The notes below the pieces were generated by a model. The model searched no databases and had not been told where the DNA came from. It saw only the letters and a program-made list of their open reading frames with translations. This document shows, piece by piece, positions 20,730-32,902 of a stretch of 64,000 bases of DNA (the first letter of the stretch is position 1; each line of letters starts with the position of its first letter). A program made the position numbers and the translations under genes. Source of the stretch: Bifiguratus adelaidae (taxonomy: Eukaryota; Mucoromycota; Endogonomycetes; Endogonales); assembly GCA_002261195.1 (NCBI GenBank), contig MVBO01000002.1:326806-390805 (forward strand), in the 5' to 3' direction.

Positions 20730-23563
20730 TTACCAATACACAACATTGGCCACTGGCTCAACCACACTATTTGTCGTTCCATTTTCAAGGACACCATCGT
20801 GTTGTTGTTCTTCCTGTCGTTTTGGCCACTCTTGATTCTCCTGCATCGTTTCGGGTCCTGTCCACAACTCGCTGCCCATGGTGGTTAAAACGGCTTGACC
20901 TCTCGGCATCCGTGTCATGGAAGATGCAACGCTGCCAGGCGCTGCAAAAGGATCCATCATCAGAAAAGGGTTTTCTGGTTCGACCGTCGTCGCGGTGGGT
21001 GTGTATATGGGTGTGGATGTCACGGAGGGTTCCTTATTGAACCGCACATCGTTGGTAGGCGTGGGTCGAAAAGGCATGGTGGGTTCCGGTTTGGCAAGGC
21101 GTGGCGTCTGCGCAAACTCTCCACCGTTGCCGTTCGCTATACTGTTACTCGCATATCGACCCAGCGATAGCATGTAATGCAACCGGTCCGAGGCACGCCA
21201 GGTGGATCGTAACTGCAGAAGCATACCGAGGATCTTGGTGAGGCGGATCTGGTTGATATTTGGGTCGTGGTGCTCTTGAGACGGATCAGCGTTGTCAGGC
21301 ACATGAGCAAGGTTGCGAGCAAATGTCATGCCTGCGGTATAGAACTCAAAGGTGGCGAAATTCCATACACCTCGTAAGAGTTGTTGCGATTGCATGACCT
21401 CGGCGATTTCCAAGATGCTTGTAGCGGCTTTTGTGCAGATTGGAACGGATGGGAATGACGACGGGGCAGCTGGCGGAAGGTCTGGAAGATTGATGAATGG
21501 TCGGTGAAGAAGGATAATGATGGTATGATATAGGAGGTGGGTTTGATAGATGGCAAGAGACGATGGTGTAACAGCTTGCCGTGCCATAGTTTGGGATGAA
21601 GCGGAGAGGGTGGGGTATTTCAAATGAACTGGTAGATTATCGTACCATTGTTTGAGTGATGAATCGAGCATAGAGAGCATGCGGTCATTCGCAACTGTGG
21701 TGGATACCAATCGCGCTTTTACCGAATAAATGTTTTGCAGCACTCTTCCCAGGATTTCGCACAACTTGATAAAGTGACAATAGTGCGCAATGATTGGTTC
21801 ATTCGTATTCGGGGCTCGTTCCCGACCGTCTGATCGGGTTGGCCATGGTCCATCTTCTTCTCTTGGGTAAAGAGCATCGCAATCTCGATCATCAATCGTC
21901 AGAGATCGTCCGTACACGGCGGAGAAGATGCGGTCAATGACGAAGCAAGTCCAAAAGACTCGATTTCGTGATTCGCACTCTGTACGCAAGTAGCCCCAGT
22001 TCTCGCAGTTCCGATTGAGGCCTAGGTCTTGAGCCATACGAATCGCCATACCACTCAGCAGCCACGCTCGAGCGCTCTTTAGCGCCCCTTGCTGATGTAT
22101 GGCCATCAAAATCAACGCTTGCACCGAACTGGACCTTGATACGCCATTATCAGCCTCAAAGAGAAGAAGGGCTCTTTCAAAGAAGATGTCGCCAATGTTA
22201 TCCAGGGGTTGAGATTGCGCAGCAGGTTCTGAATAACCATTCCATATGGATTCCTGGGGTGATCGCAGGCGCGGATCGTCACTGACCCGCGCAGCTATTG
22301 CGAATATAGCGTTCAGTAATATCAGTGATGGCGGATGAGTAGACGAGTAGAATGATTCAAGGAACGATTGGCGATGGATCATGGGCAGGGTGGGGTGGAA
22401 ATATTGAAAATAGATAGTGACAAGTGCTTCAGCAACGTCGGGTGGCGGAGTTTGATATGGATCAATCTGTGGACGGTATGGTGTCGCTGACATGACTGTC
22501 GGAGCGGGTACAAGTGGGGGCGGTAGATTGGAGACAGAGCATGATCTGTTTAGCCTCGAGGATGCGGATTGGCCTTCTTGATGCATCTGCGAAATTCGAC
22601 GGTTTCTGGGATAATGAAAGACGCCATGATGGAAGCCAGGTGTATTTCGAAGTAGATAGAGACCGGAAGACTTTCCGTGATACCGTAACTGACCATTCTC
22701 GTCCTTGGAGAGTACGCCACGTGGATCGCTTCCATCGGGGTTGTACATTGTACTCCCATCCCAGGGGTCATCACCTAGCATTGGTGGCGACTCTTCGCTT
22801 TCACCATGGTACCCGGCCTGTCGATGACCGGAGCCGTAGGACTCGTCGTCATCCTGGAAGTCTCCGGCATGGGCCTGTTTAACCCGGAGCAGCCCGGCCT
22901 GTTCGCTCGGTAGCCGTCTTCTCGATTTCGCCTGTATTCGTTCACCTCCCGGCGTCTCTAAAGGCGAATTTAACTCGGCGAGAAGTGCCTGCGCTCGAGG
23001 ATCGTTGATTTGTGCCAGACCCTCCAACAATGACTCCATCCTATGAAGACGACCTATGCAACGAATGAGTCGCTGATCATACATATGACGTCCCAACTCA
23101 CCTTCGATGGCCTCAATGTAGCCCTTGGGCGGTCCACGTTTTTTGGTGGCATCATTATACGCTATACGCCATTGCGTGAGTCCCCCTATCATCCGGCAAG
23201 CAGACAACACCCACCGCACTCCAAGCCAAACGCCTGGCAGTTACTACACACAGGCAATGCGCCATCACATTTCACCTTTTTGCGGCGACAAAGATCACTA
23301 TGCAAATGACCTGTAAGTACAAGATACCAAACCGTCGTCTCTTTGACCTACCATGCGCGAGACACTCGCTGTCTCTTGTTATTCGCACCTCCACCGTTAC
23401 CGCCAATACCCTGCGTTCCACTATCCTCATCGCCTCCACTGGCATTACCCCCACCAAAAGAATCCGAGCGACGACATTGACGTGGCATGCCTGCTTGCAA
23501 TGTACGTTGAGAGGCGAGGTGTATACTTTTGTCCGGTGACATTGGCACGTCCTTGTCAGACAT
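20730..23563 (-). CDS. Zn2Cys6 transcription factor with fungal-specific TF domain
   Basis: An 892-aa regulator: exons 23563-23352, 23297-23215, 23161-23102 and 23053-20730. The zinc cluster is split by the first intron: KRQRVSRA joins CDLCRRKKVKCDG, then ALPVCSNCQAFGLEC, giving Cys spacing C-2-C-6-C-6-C-2-C-6-C. The linker AYNDATKKRGPPKGYIEAIE and a short dimerisation helix RLHRMESLLEGL follow across intron 3. The middle holds the fungal_trans domain (about 330-600): TIYFQYFHPTLPMIHRQSFL, ALKSARAWLLSGMAIRMAQD, RNRVFWTCFVIDRIFSAVYG. The C-terminal 150 residues are disordered. The linker resembles factors grouped with XlnR/FacB-type regulators, but no target can be assigned. Intron 3 (48 nt) is open in frame. 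Confidence 0.92.
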
Positions 23564-24082
23564 GGGGCTGATCACCTAGCGCGGGCAATCAAGAAAAAGA
23601 CGGGTTGAGTGACGTCGCACCAAAGTCAATGAAGAAGCGTCGAGCGCAAGGAGTGAGAAATATATAAAAAGAGAGAGAGAGAGCAATATACCAATGACAG
23701 ATCTACTTCGGAACAACTATGCTTCCGACCAACAAGGGATTATGTTTATCCAGTGCTTCCGGAAATTAGGTGGAGGAAGCAAGAGTTGAGTGCATATATG
23801 CGCTTATGTTGAGTAGTAGTAGAGAAAGAGAACGAGAAAGAGTATAAGGGTAGAGTGAGTGATGATATGGAATGATGACACGGTTTATAGTATACACACA
23901 TTTGATGGTGGACACGTAATACATACTGTTCACTACCCGATGCTTTATCCCTTGTCAACAGAAGTGTGTACAGAGGGCTTTGGCGCCTTACGAATGTTTG
24001 TACGAATGTTACCCCTTAAAGGGGGTGGGCACGTGGTAGATTGATTCGACTCGTTTGACTTTTTGCTCTCCCTCTCTCTCTC
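23564..24082. other. Divergent promoter region with simple repeats
   Basis: Between the Zn2Cys6 factor (minus) and the TLC protein (plus). It contains TATATAAAAA at 23661 followed by a GA run to 23683, and a CT run directly before the TLC start (about 24070-24081). No gene is supported. Confidence 0.6.
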
Positions 24083-25341
24083 ATGATGAGCATGGTAGAG
24101 TGGCCATCAGTGATTGGATCGACAGTGGTATGCGTGGGTTGGTTCTATACACTCAAGAGACAGGCATGGATACAGACACCAAGGCAGTTGTCTTTTATTA
24201 TTACGGCACTTTCATCATTGGTGATGACGCTGTGTTCCATTCCAGTCTTTCTGCGATGGGTTCATAGCGGGTACGACGTTTCACTATCCGCAACACTCAA
24301 GGAGACAGAATTTCATAGACTGGTGTCCACATTCTTTATGGTGTGTTTGTTCTTGGACTTGGTCTTGGGCAGCATATATTATCGTCGGAATATTGATCCA
24401 CTCTCTGGGTGGGTTCATCACCTTGTTTATATTCCCACATTGATCTGGGTGATGAACAACCAGCTATCGGCCGTGTTTGTACTCATGTGTACGCTCGAAG
24501 CGCCAACGTTTCACCTTTCCATGGCGTCCTTGAACAAGAAATTGCGCAATGATGCCGTGTTTGCAACCTTGTTTGTATCGACACGCATTCTTTTGCACAC
24601 CTTCATTATTACGCGGTTCTTTATTGCTGAGGGTGGAAACGGTGCTGGTATGGTTTGGAAGGCCTTGTCCTTCTTTTTGCCAGTCCATTGTTTTTGGTTT
24701 TATGGTGAGCAGAAAGGCGGACGGAGATGTCTTTGCTGACATGCTGATTAGGCTTCATTAAGCAACAAATTCGTCTCTACAAGAAAAAGAAGCCGGCGCG
24801 ATTGGAAGCATCATCCGGCAAGGCTGATCATGCCGTTGCAGAACAGAAGCCTGTCGATGAACAAGTGGCCGTCCATAGAAAGGAGAGCAATGGCAGTACT
24901 GCCATATCTGTTCAGGCCAATGGAAATGTCAGGTCAAGAGTTGCCAGCTCTTTACTCGACAGACATGCAACCCATGGCCACCCTCGAAGACCGCTCCAAC
25001 TTCCTCATCTCGACCTTCCTCCGCTCTTCCAGAACTTGTCAAAGTGGGACATGGAAGTGCTGCTACAGAACCTTCCTCTCATTTCACCTCCCACCAGCGT
25101 ATATCCCAAGCCTACAGTAGATATCCCTGCCGAGTTTCGGGAACGCACTAGAGCTGCCCGTGTTCGGGATCGTCTGGAGAAGTTATTCGGTAAGCAAGGG
25201 TCTGACTTGTCTCAACGCAAACCGACCATGAAGGAATGGAGGCGGTTGCTCGAGCAAACCATGGCCGAACGCTCACGAAGGGAATCAATGCGCTCCATGG
25301 TCCCGGATATGAAGGAGCAGCCGACGGTCGTAGCTTTCTAG
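24083..25341 (+). CDS. TLC-domain membrane protein
   Basis: A 403-aa protein, exons 24083-24704 and 24752-25341; a second ATG three bases downstream is equally usable. The first 215 residues have about six hydrophobic helices and the TRAM-LAG1-CLN8 (TLC) pattern: FLDLVLGSIYYRRNIDPL, GWVHHLVYIPTLIWVM with the central HH, TLEAPTFHLSMASLNKK and LLHTFIITRFFIAEG. The remainder is a cytosolic, basic and disordered tail (KKKKPARLEASS, RRESMRSMVPDM), unusual in length for the family. TLC proteins act in lipid synthesis or lipid distribution, but the key residues of ceramide synthase are not clearly present, so a synthase role is not claimed. Confidence 0.75.
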
Positions 25342-25421
25342 AGCTGCGGTGTAGATAGCATCAAGTATACTATTGGACCTGTAACCACACCCTATATTTT
25401 TAAACTCTATGCATGGATATC

Positions 25422-26246
25422 TTAAATGGCATCGCTTGGCCTTACACCTTCTCGTAATCCGGCATCTTCTTCGAACTCATCTCCTTTGCCGTCTGCGCTT
25501 GCGACTTGTAGTCCGGGTGTAGTCATGGCCCAAGCCAGTTTACCGTAGCGGCCTTCTGGAGGTTCGTACTTTTCCAAAGCCTGCAAGAGGGCTGGTACCG
25601 TCTCAGCAGCGACAATGATGCCCTCATTCTTTTGCGTAATGAAGCCCTCTACATGTCCTAGTCAGCTTCCGCCATTGGCATGGTCGCTGCACGCTACACG
25701 CTCACCTTGGACGCAGTTCCGGACGAGATCCAACAATCCGTTCCAATAGCCACGGGTGTTCAGGCACACGATAGGTTTGGTATGTATATTCAACTGAGAC
25801 CACGTCGTCACCTCGAGCAACTCTTCCAAGGTCCCAAATCCACCTGGTAAAGCAATAAAGGCATCGCTTTTTTCATTCATGAGGGCTTTTCGGCTATGCA
25901 TGTCCTTGACAATCACCAGCTCGCCCACCGATTGTTGAGAGATACGGTAGAGTGTTTCGGGGATGATGCCTGTCACTCTGCCGCCTGCTTCGTAGGTTGC
26001 TTGAGCTAATGCGCCCATCAGACCTTTCACGCCTCCGCCTAGTCCCGTTGAGTGGCAAAATCTGGCATAGAGCGACGCTTACCATAGACGAGGTGTATTT
26101 CGTTGGCGGCAAGCGCTTTGCCGAGTTCTAATGGCCGGAATGAGCAGAGACCAGGTGATCCTTGGCTTACCTATGGCGTGGTCAAAGTAGTCTTGGTGGA
26201 CATTGGGCGTCGATCCGCAAAAGACGCAGACGGTCTTGACCGACAT
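25422..26246 (-). CDS. LOG-family nucleoside monophosphate phosphoribohydrolase
   Basis: A 226-aa protein in exons 26246-26171, 26127-26083, 26038-25706 and 25648-25422. LOG enzymes cleave the N-glycosidic bond of nucleoside 5'-monophosphates (cytokinin riboside phosphates in plants); older annotations call them lysine decarboxylase-like. Seen: VCVFCGSTP at the start, LVYGGGGVKGLMGALAQATY, the catalytic RK in DMHSRKALMNEKSDAFI, and PGGFGTLEELLEV, the PGGxGTxxE signature. The protein has the normal length. Two introns are 43 and 44 nt. Whether it makes a cytokinin-like product in this fungus cannot be judged from sequence. Confidence 0.92.
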
Positions 26247-26476
26247 GGTGGGAGAGGGGGGTGTTACCAAAAATGGCCAGTGCGTGCAGGCCATTTGTTC
26301 CCTGCTCAACCGGTTAGCGAGCTTGGGTCTCTTTGCTCTTATGGAGCGTTGGCCCCATGGAGCCATATGACTTTCTGCCTGTTATAAAGAAAGCATTCTG
26401 GACTTTGCGTGCTATGCCGCTATATACGGGGCCCGCGAGAACTGGATGTGTCTGACGAAAGATTGAATCCAACGTT

Positions 26477-27096
26477 TTATTCCAACCACAATGGTGTAGG
26501 CATCTCGAGGGTATTTGGTGACGCGGTTCCAGAATCAATCAAGGAAGGACATGATTCCATGGTCAAGATGGGCTCTAATACCGAGTAGAGATCATACATA
26601 TGAGCAAATTCAACGGCTTGCGCCAAGGGTATCCTGCGCAGGGAATTATGAACTGTATCTGGAACCATAGACTTACCATACGCCTTTGAGATGCATTGGA
26701 CCCGTCTTCTGAACACGTCGACCATGAACATGCTTCAAGGCAGCATCTCGCTTTCCTCTCGACAATTGAGCCAGATTCAACAGTTTGGTACCATTCACCA
26801 TTCCATTATCTAAGTGAATCAGTAAGGCATGCCTCCTGCTGTTATGGGTGCGCCTTACCATTTCGCCGTGTGATGCAGAATCCTCTGACTTGCATCTGAT
26901 AATACAAGGTCTTTTCCTCCTCCCACCAACACGTCGTGACGCGCGCATCGGGTATATTCAACAGATGCTCCTGGCCATTGGACCCAAAGAAGAGGTCCGT
27001 CATGTCGACGTCTGACATAACGTATGGTGCCGCCAAGTCAAAGGCGGCTTGTTTGTAAGGTGGTTGCGTGAAGGTGGTCCACGGTATCCCATTCAT
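26477..27096 (-). CDS. Minimal APSES-domain transcription factor (StuA/EFG1 type)
   Basis: Only 175 aa in exons 27096-26859, 26809-26677 and 26633-26477. The APSES (KilA-N related) DNA-binding domain occupies residues about 55-155: [78 protein letters not shown]. These match StuA/Efg1/Phd1 closely, where the domain controls morphogenesis and sporulation. Known members are usually several hundred residues with long flanks; here only about 50 residues precede and 25 follow the domain. All three exons keep phase, and the last intron is 43 nt. No activation or ankyrin region exists in this model. Confidence 0.92.
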
Positions 27097-27533
27097 GGTC
27101 TAGCACCGTCAAGATGTTGGCAGGTTGATACGAGCCATGTGGCATTTATGAGGTAGGACAAAAACCAATCGTGATGGGCTTAAAGGAGGCAAAATGGTGT
27201 CGGTGATTAGATTGGGTGACCATGGAGCCCCACCTATGGTGCCATTCCATCAATTGGTGGTTTCAAAACAGCTCATCCTCTCCCTTTCATCACATGATTG
27301 AGCCATGCATCACAGAGTGATGGAGAACCCTGATTGATAAATGGGAACAAAAGGAGAGGTTATAGTAGGAAAATGAGGCACAAAACAGTTTACGAGAAAA
27401 AGGTACCTGCAAAAGGAGCAACGTGTATATCACGGTTGGTATACTTTACGCTGGGAAGTTGATGATTACAACCGAGCGCAAACAAAGCTTAGCGATTTGT
27501 GGGCAACGTCTTTTCGCTATTCGAAGCAACTCA
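27097..27533. other. Promoter region of the APSES gene and 3' flank of TIM21
   Basis: About 440 bp without a supported gene. Several CCAT/ATGG-type strings recur (around 27220-27260) but no organised repeat is seen. Confidence 0.55.
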
Positions 27534-28561
27534 TCACCTTGACGTTTGCATCTGGCTTTGGCCTTGATTTGAGTTTGATTGTCCGTGCTGACCTGTGGTG
27601 CCACTAAATACGGTCTCCAGCACAGGCGCCGCTTTGTTAGTCAGCTTTTCCAACGGCGAACTCTGATCTTGAGAGTTTTCTGATTGTCCTTCTTGCCGTT
27701 GTGTTTCGATCTGGCCTTGATCATCTTGGCCCGCATTCGGATTATACTCCACAAACACTCGTTGTGAGGGTAATCCCTCGCCAGGCACGTCTACATAGAG
27801 GTACTTGTATTCCCAATTCTTTCTGCGGTTCTGCATGGCAACAGTTGAGTACGCACAATCAGTTAAGATAGGTAGGGCGCTATTAACTTACTTTCACCAT
27901 TTCCATCGCAGCAACTCCGTCGGCATCGCTACCTTCCAAGTAGACCCGCATGAACAAATGCTCGCGTCCAAGCTGATCCTTGTAGACTCGGTAAATGATT
28001 CGACGTCGTCGACGAAGCTTGCCATCGTCCGGTTGAGCATAATCTTTTATTGGCGCGCCCAATCTCGCCTTTACATCCATGTTTGATCGGATGCGATCGA
28101 GGGCGTCTGAGTAGATGTGCGTATGTGAATTGCTCGAGAAGAGTTCTGTAAACACCAGGTACGATAGCGCGCCAAGCAAGCCAACACCCAAGGCAATGAT
28201 GCTTACGTTTGCCGTGGCCTTGGTGCTTTCAACCACTGTGTTTCGCGGCGTGAGCACACCAATCCCCCTGTTCGGCGACAACTTCACACTTGCCTTTCTC
28301 ACCGGTTGTGAGCTCACTCCACTGTTTTCGTCCTTCCATACCCACAATACCAGTTCTATTTCGATGTCCGTTACCATTATCGTGAGCAGCCGGGCCAGCT
28401 CGTGACCGGACCTCGCGTTCCGTGTTCTCCTGCCCGCACTTTGACGTGGTGCGAAGTGCTCGAATAGGTCGTAGTTGTCGAGATATTGTGCGTGAACCAT
28501 TCAAAATCAACCTCTGTCTTGTACCAGCTGACTTGTATATCGCCCTCGACGCCGTATTCAT
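27534..28561 (-). CDS. TIM21: Mitochondrial import protein Tim21
   Basis: Tim21 is an inner-membrane protein of the TIM23 presequence translocase. The 302-aa model uses exons 28561-28294, 28235-27892 and 27830-27534. It starts with an Arg-rich presequence (MNTASRAIYKSAGTRQRL, SRTISRQLRPIRALRTT). The Tim21 core follows: QWSELTTGEKVVESTKATAN, the membrane helix IIALGVGLLGALSYLVFTEL, then KARLGAPIKDY, RRRRIIYRVYKDQLGREHLF and NWEYKYLYVDVPG. The C-terminal 70 residues are Gln/Ser-rich. The first intron (28236-28293) starts with GCAAGT, not GT: only this GC-AG splice joins TTGEK to VVEST in frame, as the family needs. Divergent from RAB11. Confidence 0.92.
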
Positions 28562-28831
28562 CCACCTGCTGCTCGTAATCCTCAGCTCAATCTCGCCGAA
28601 GAAAGTGCTACACAATGTACCGACTCGAACTTACTCAGTTCATTCTGACACGTGACCGTGACCGTGACCGTTTAGCCTACGTCATCAAACCATGCGAAGG
28701 CTCTTCGATTCTGGTGTCACGGCACACCTTGGATTGCTTGCACTTGTTCCATAGTCATATCTGCCATATTGTTGTGGCAACTGCTTGGCATCTACCTTCA
28801 TTCTTAGTGTCCTGTACCACTATACAGTATC
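28562..28831. promoter_or_regulatory. Shared promoter of TIM21 and RAB11 with CACGTG and a CGTGAC repeat
   Basis: 270 bp between divergent start codons. It contains CACGTG at 28649-28654 leading into three tandem CGTGAC units plus CGT (28651-28671). E-box and tandem hexamer are seen directly; their binding factor is unknown. Confidence 0.5.
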
Positions 28832-29981
<1,150 letters not shown>

Positions 29982-31180
29982 ATGTAGATTTTCAGTCACC
30001 TTGTTCTCTAATAAGTGTTTGCAATGTAGTTGTAAGACCACATTGACTGCCATGCCCTTCGCGCTAAACGTAGAAAGCTTTAACAAGGAGTATATTTGTT
30101 TGGTACCTTCAAGGTGTGTTTGAATGTCGCGGCCTATGAAGCCGCGTTGCATGAGAGAAGGAATATACAAGAGGGCCTATCATTTGCTATTTACACGGAT
30201 GTACAGCAACAGCCAAAGAGACGTGTCGGGTATGAAGGTATCATCGGTTTCGTTTCGGACAATTCCAAGTGATGTGCGTAGCGCTTCCACAAATCGAACA
30301 ACTGTTTTTCCCCATCCTTGTTGGCAGTCCGGTCATCTTTGCCCTCTTTAAATATCCATCATGCCCCTTATTTGATGGCTAAGCACACGTTTCGACCCAT
30401 TTGGAAAGTTTGGACATCCCCACGCATCAACCCCACACTTGTCCCAAATTCGGCAAAGACCATGCCATCGCCGCGTCAGAACCGTTCAACCTGGGAACAA
30501 CGCAAACAGCTTATGGTTTATCAAAATGTCTGCGCTTGCTTATCGCGGTTGTACACATACACAGGTCTGTTGGATAGACTAGGACAATTGCGGTAATTTT
30601 GGAAGCAAAAGGGCGAAAGGTCGCTTATTGAACGAAAATGAGCACCGTGAAGCTTGTGTTGATAATCTTGTCCCTGAATGCCCACCAAGACCTTGTTCTC
30701 AGAGATTCCCCAGAGTGTCAAATTGTTTGGGAATACAGGTGGCGTTTCCGCGGGTGCGGGTGGGGTCAATGTCATTTGCTGCATGCATGATGTTGACCGA
30801 GCTTGTCCGAGTCTCATCGGCACATCGGTAATTGCCTAATAGAGGGCTCAAATTGCAAGCCTCCGTCACCCTGAGATGCTTTGCTTAAATCGTCCTTACT
30901 AATAATATAAGGGGTGGCATGCAATCACCCATATTTGGTCACTGATGGATGTGGAAGATTCATCTAACAGGGCAACTTGCGTACATGGGCAACCACGTCT
31001 ATGCATCCGGATTAACCACAACAGGACTACATTCTGTTAATCTCGCCGGTAAACAACATTGCACTATGGAAGAATGAACATTTTTTTGTGATATCTAACA
31101 GGGCAACGGTCATTGCAACCGCGTCGCCGTAAGTATAAAGTCGGCGCAAAGAACCGAGCCGCGAATGCAAAGCATGTAGC
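29982..31180. other. Long convergent intergenic region between RAB11 and enolase
   Basis: 1.2 kb with no firmly supported gene. A 31-codon frame with a CCHC zinc knuckle lies inside (entered separately), and a longer minus-strand frame (ATG near 30817 to 30521) shows no recognisable family. Confidence 0.5.
30241..30336 (-). CDS. Possible tiny CCHC zinc-knuckle ORF or exon
   Basis: From ATG 30336 to a stop at 30241, 31 aa. It contains CSICGSATHITWNC, a perfect C-x2-C-x4-H-x4-C knuckle followed by basic residues PKRNR. It could be the last exon of a longer gene reaching toward 30900, or a chance motif. No start context or neighbour supports it. Confidence 0.25.
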   Translation of the reverse strand: MTGLPTRMGKNSCSICGSATHITWNCPKRNR

Positions 31181-32554
31181 TTACAAATCGTGAGCGAGGA
31201 CAAAGTTTTCACCAGCGTAGATGGCGTCAGATCCCAATTCCTCTTCGATGCGCAAAAGTTGGTTGTACTTTGCGAGACGTTCGGAACGGCAAGGAGCGCC
31301 GGTCTTGATTTGACCGGTGCGGAGACCAACAACGAGATCGGCAATAGTGGTATCTTCGGTTTCGCCAGATCGGTGAGACACCATGACCCCCCAACCGGCC
31401 TTTTGGCACATGGTGGCAGCTTGAATAGATTCGGTGACGCTACCGATTTGGTTAACCTTCAAGAGGAGGGCATTGCAAGCCTTCTTCTCGATAGCGTCCT
31501 TGATACGAACGGGGTTGGTCACTGTCAAGTCATCACCAACAATCTGGAAGTTGCTGTTTTGGGTAAGGTGGGCCCAGGAATCCCAGTCATCTTGGTCGAA
31601 AGGATCTTCAATGGAGACGATCGGGTATGAAGAGCTGTATTCGGCGTAAAGCTTGGAGAGTTGTTCACCGCTGAGGTAGGTGCTGGGGTCCGACTTGGGG
31701 TTTTTGAAATCCAAATCGTATTTACCATCCTTGTAGAATTCGGAAGCGGCACAGTCCATGCCAATCTTGATCTTACCGGTGTATCCGGCCTTCTCAATGG
31801 CGGCTACGAGGAGATCAAGACCCTCCTTGGCGTCTTTGATGTTGGGAGCGAAACCACCCTCATCACCAACATTGACGGCATCTTGGCCGTACTTGGCCTT
31901 GATAACGCCCTTGAGAGTGTGGTAAACTTCAGTACCCATCTTCATGGCCTCGGTGAAGGAGGAGGCACCGGTGGGCAAGATCATGAACTCTTGCATAGCA
32001 AGGTTATTACCGGCGTGGGATCCTCCGTTGATAACGTTGAAAGCGGGGACAGGAAGGACAAAAGGCTTCTTGCTGCCGGCGAGGTCAGCAAAATGTGCGT
32101 AGAGTGGAATGCCCTTCTCGGCGGCACCAGCCTTTGCGACAGCCAGAGAGATACCAAGGATGGCATTAGCACCATACTTGGACTTGTTATCGGTACCATC
32201 AAGCTTGATCAAGAACTCGTCAACGGCCTTTTGATCGGTGACGTTGATGCCTGCCTTAATCAAAGCGGGTCCCAAGTGTTGCTTGACGTGCTCAATAGCC
32301 TTGGTAACACCTACGCGTACGGTCAAAAAGATGTCAGTCCTAGGTTCACGTAGCCCTATCCGCAACACATTACCCTTGCCAACGTAATCATTCTTCACAC
32401 CATCTCGGAGTTCCAACGCCTCGTGGACTCCCGTAGACGCGCCAGACGGAACGCTGGCACGGAAGACACCCTTGTCGGTGGTGACTTCAACCTCAACAGT
32501 GGGGTTACCACGAGAGTCAAAGATTTGACGAGCGTGAACTGCATTAACAGACAT
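31181..32554 (-). CDS. ENO1: Enolase
   Basis: Glycolytic 2-phosphoglycerate dehydratase, 436 aa, exons 32554-32374 and 32310-31181. Seen: [69 protein letters not shown] and the signature [14 protein letters not shown] followed by [13 protein letters not shown]. The 63-nt intron (32311-32373) is a multiple of three with no stop; removing it restores the family sequence [12 protein letters not shown]. The sequence near the stop encodes ENFVLAHDL. Strong preference for C-ending codons in the coding strand fits high expression. Confidence 0.97.
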   Translation of the reverse strand: MSVNAVHARQIFDSRGNPTVEVEVTTDKGVFRASVPSGASTGVHEALELRDGVKNDYVGKGNVLRIGLREPRTDIFLTVRVGVTKAIEHVKQHLGPALIKAGINVTDQKAVDEFLIKLDGTDNKSKYGANAILGISLAVAKAGAAEKGIPLYAHFADLAGSKKPFVLPVPAFNVINGGSHAGNNLAMQEFMILPTGASSFTEAMKMGTEVYHTLKGVIKAKYGQDAVNVGDEGGFAPNIKDAKEGLDLLVAAIEKAGYTGKIKIGMDCAASEFYKDGKYDLDFKNPKSDPSTYLSGEQLSKLYAEYSSSYPIVSIEDPFDQDDWDSWAHLTQNSNFQIVGDDLTVTNPVRIKDAIEKKACNALLLKVNQIGSVTESIQAATMCQKAGWGVMVSHRSGETEDTTIADLVVGLRTGQIKTGAPCRSERLAKYNQLLRIEEELGSDAIYAGENFVLAHDL

Positions 32555-32902
32555 GATGCAGAGAGATGAAAGAAATCAGAAAAAGGGCATCCCTTGCTTT
32601 TATAGCCGCCAGATTGTTGGGGGCTCTATCTGTTTACCGAGACCGCTTACCAAGGCGCAGTCACTATATTGGATTTTGGTGCGATTATTGCTTTAATCAG
32701 AATTTGAATCTGGCCATGTTTCTCCTTCATCCGCTCTCCTAGGTATAACAATAAGGCGTGTATCTCAATAGTTAGAGAGCGCGCCTGCTCTCCAGAATGA
32801 GAAGCCAATGCTGTTCGACAACAAAAGTTGGTGCGGACGCGATAATTGCCAAATTAGCATTATCAATGTGATCTTTTGGAAGAAAAAAAATTTGTACAAT
32901 AG
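32555..32902. other. Enolase promoter and 3' flank of AF10-like gene
   Basis: 348 bp. A stretch near 32755-32830 has a D-arm-like hairpin and a GTTCGA string reminiscent of a tRNA, but acceptor and anticodon stems do not pair, so no tRNA is called. Confidence 0.5.

Noticed and set aside
23661-23683. GA-run as a mobile-element or repeat-array signal
   Set aside because: Simple dinucleotide repeat of promoter type, seen at several other gene starts.
31661-32353. Long plus-strand frame antisense to enolase
   Set aside because: Shadow of the strongly codon-biased enolase gene; no start context or family similarity.
32311-32373. Enolase intron as coding insertion (63 nt, open, multiple of three)
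   Set aside because: Removing it restores the invariant VGKGVTKA; open 3n introns are expected by chance among introns this short (also in the phosphatase, Zn2Cys6 and CM1 genes).
32746-32840. tRNA-like sequence with D-arm hairpin and GTTCGA
   Set aside because: Acceptor, anticodon and T stems do not pair; no cloverleaf, even allowing an intron.
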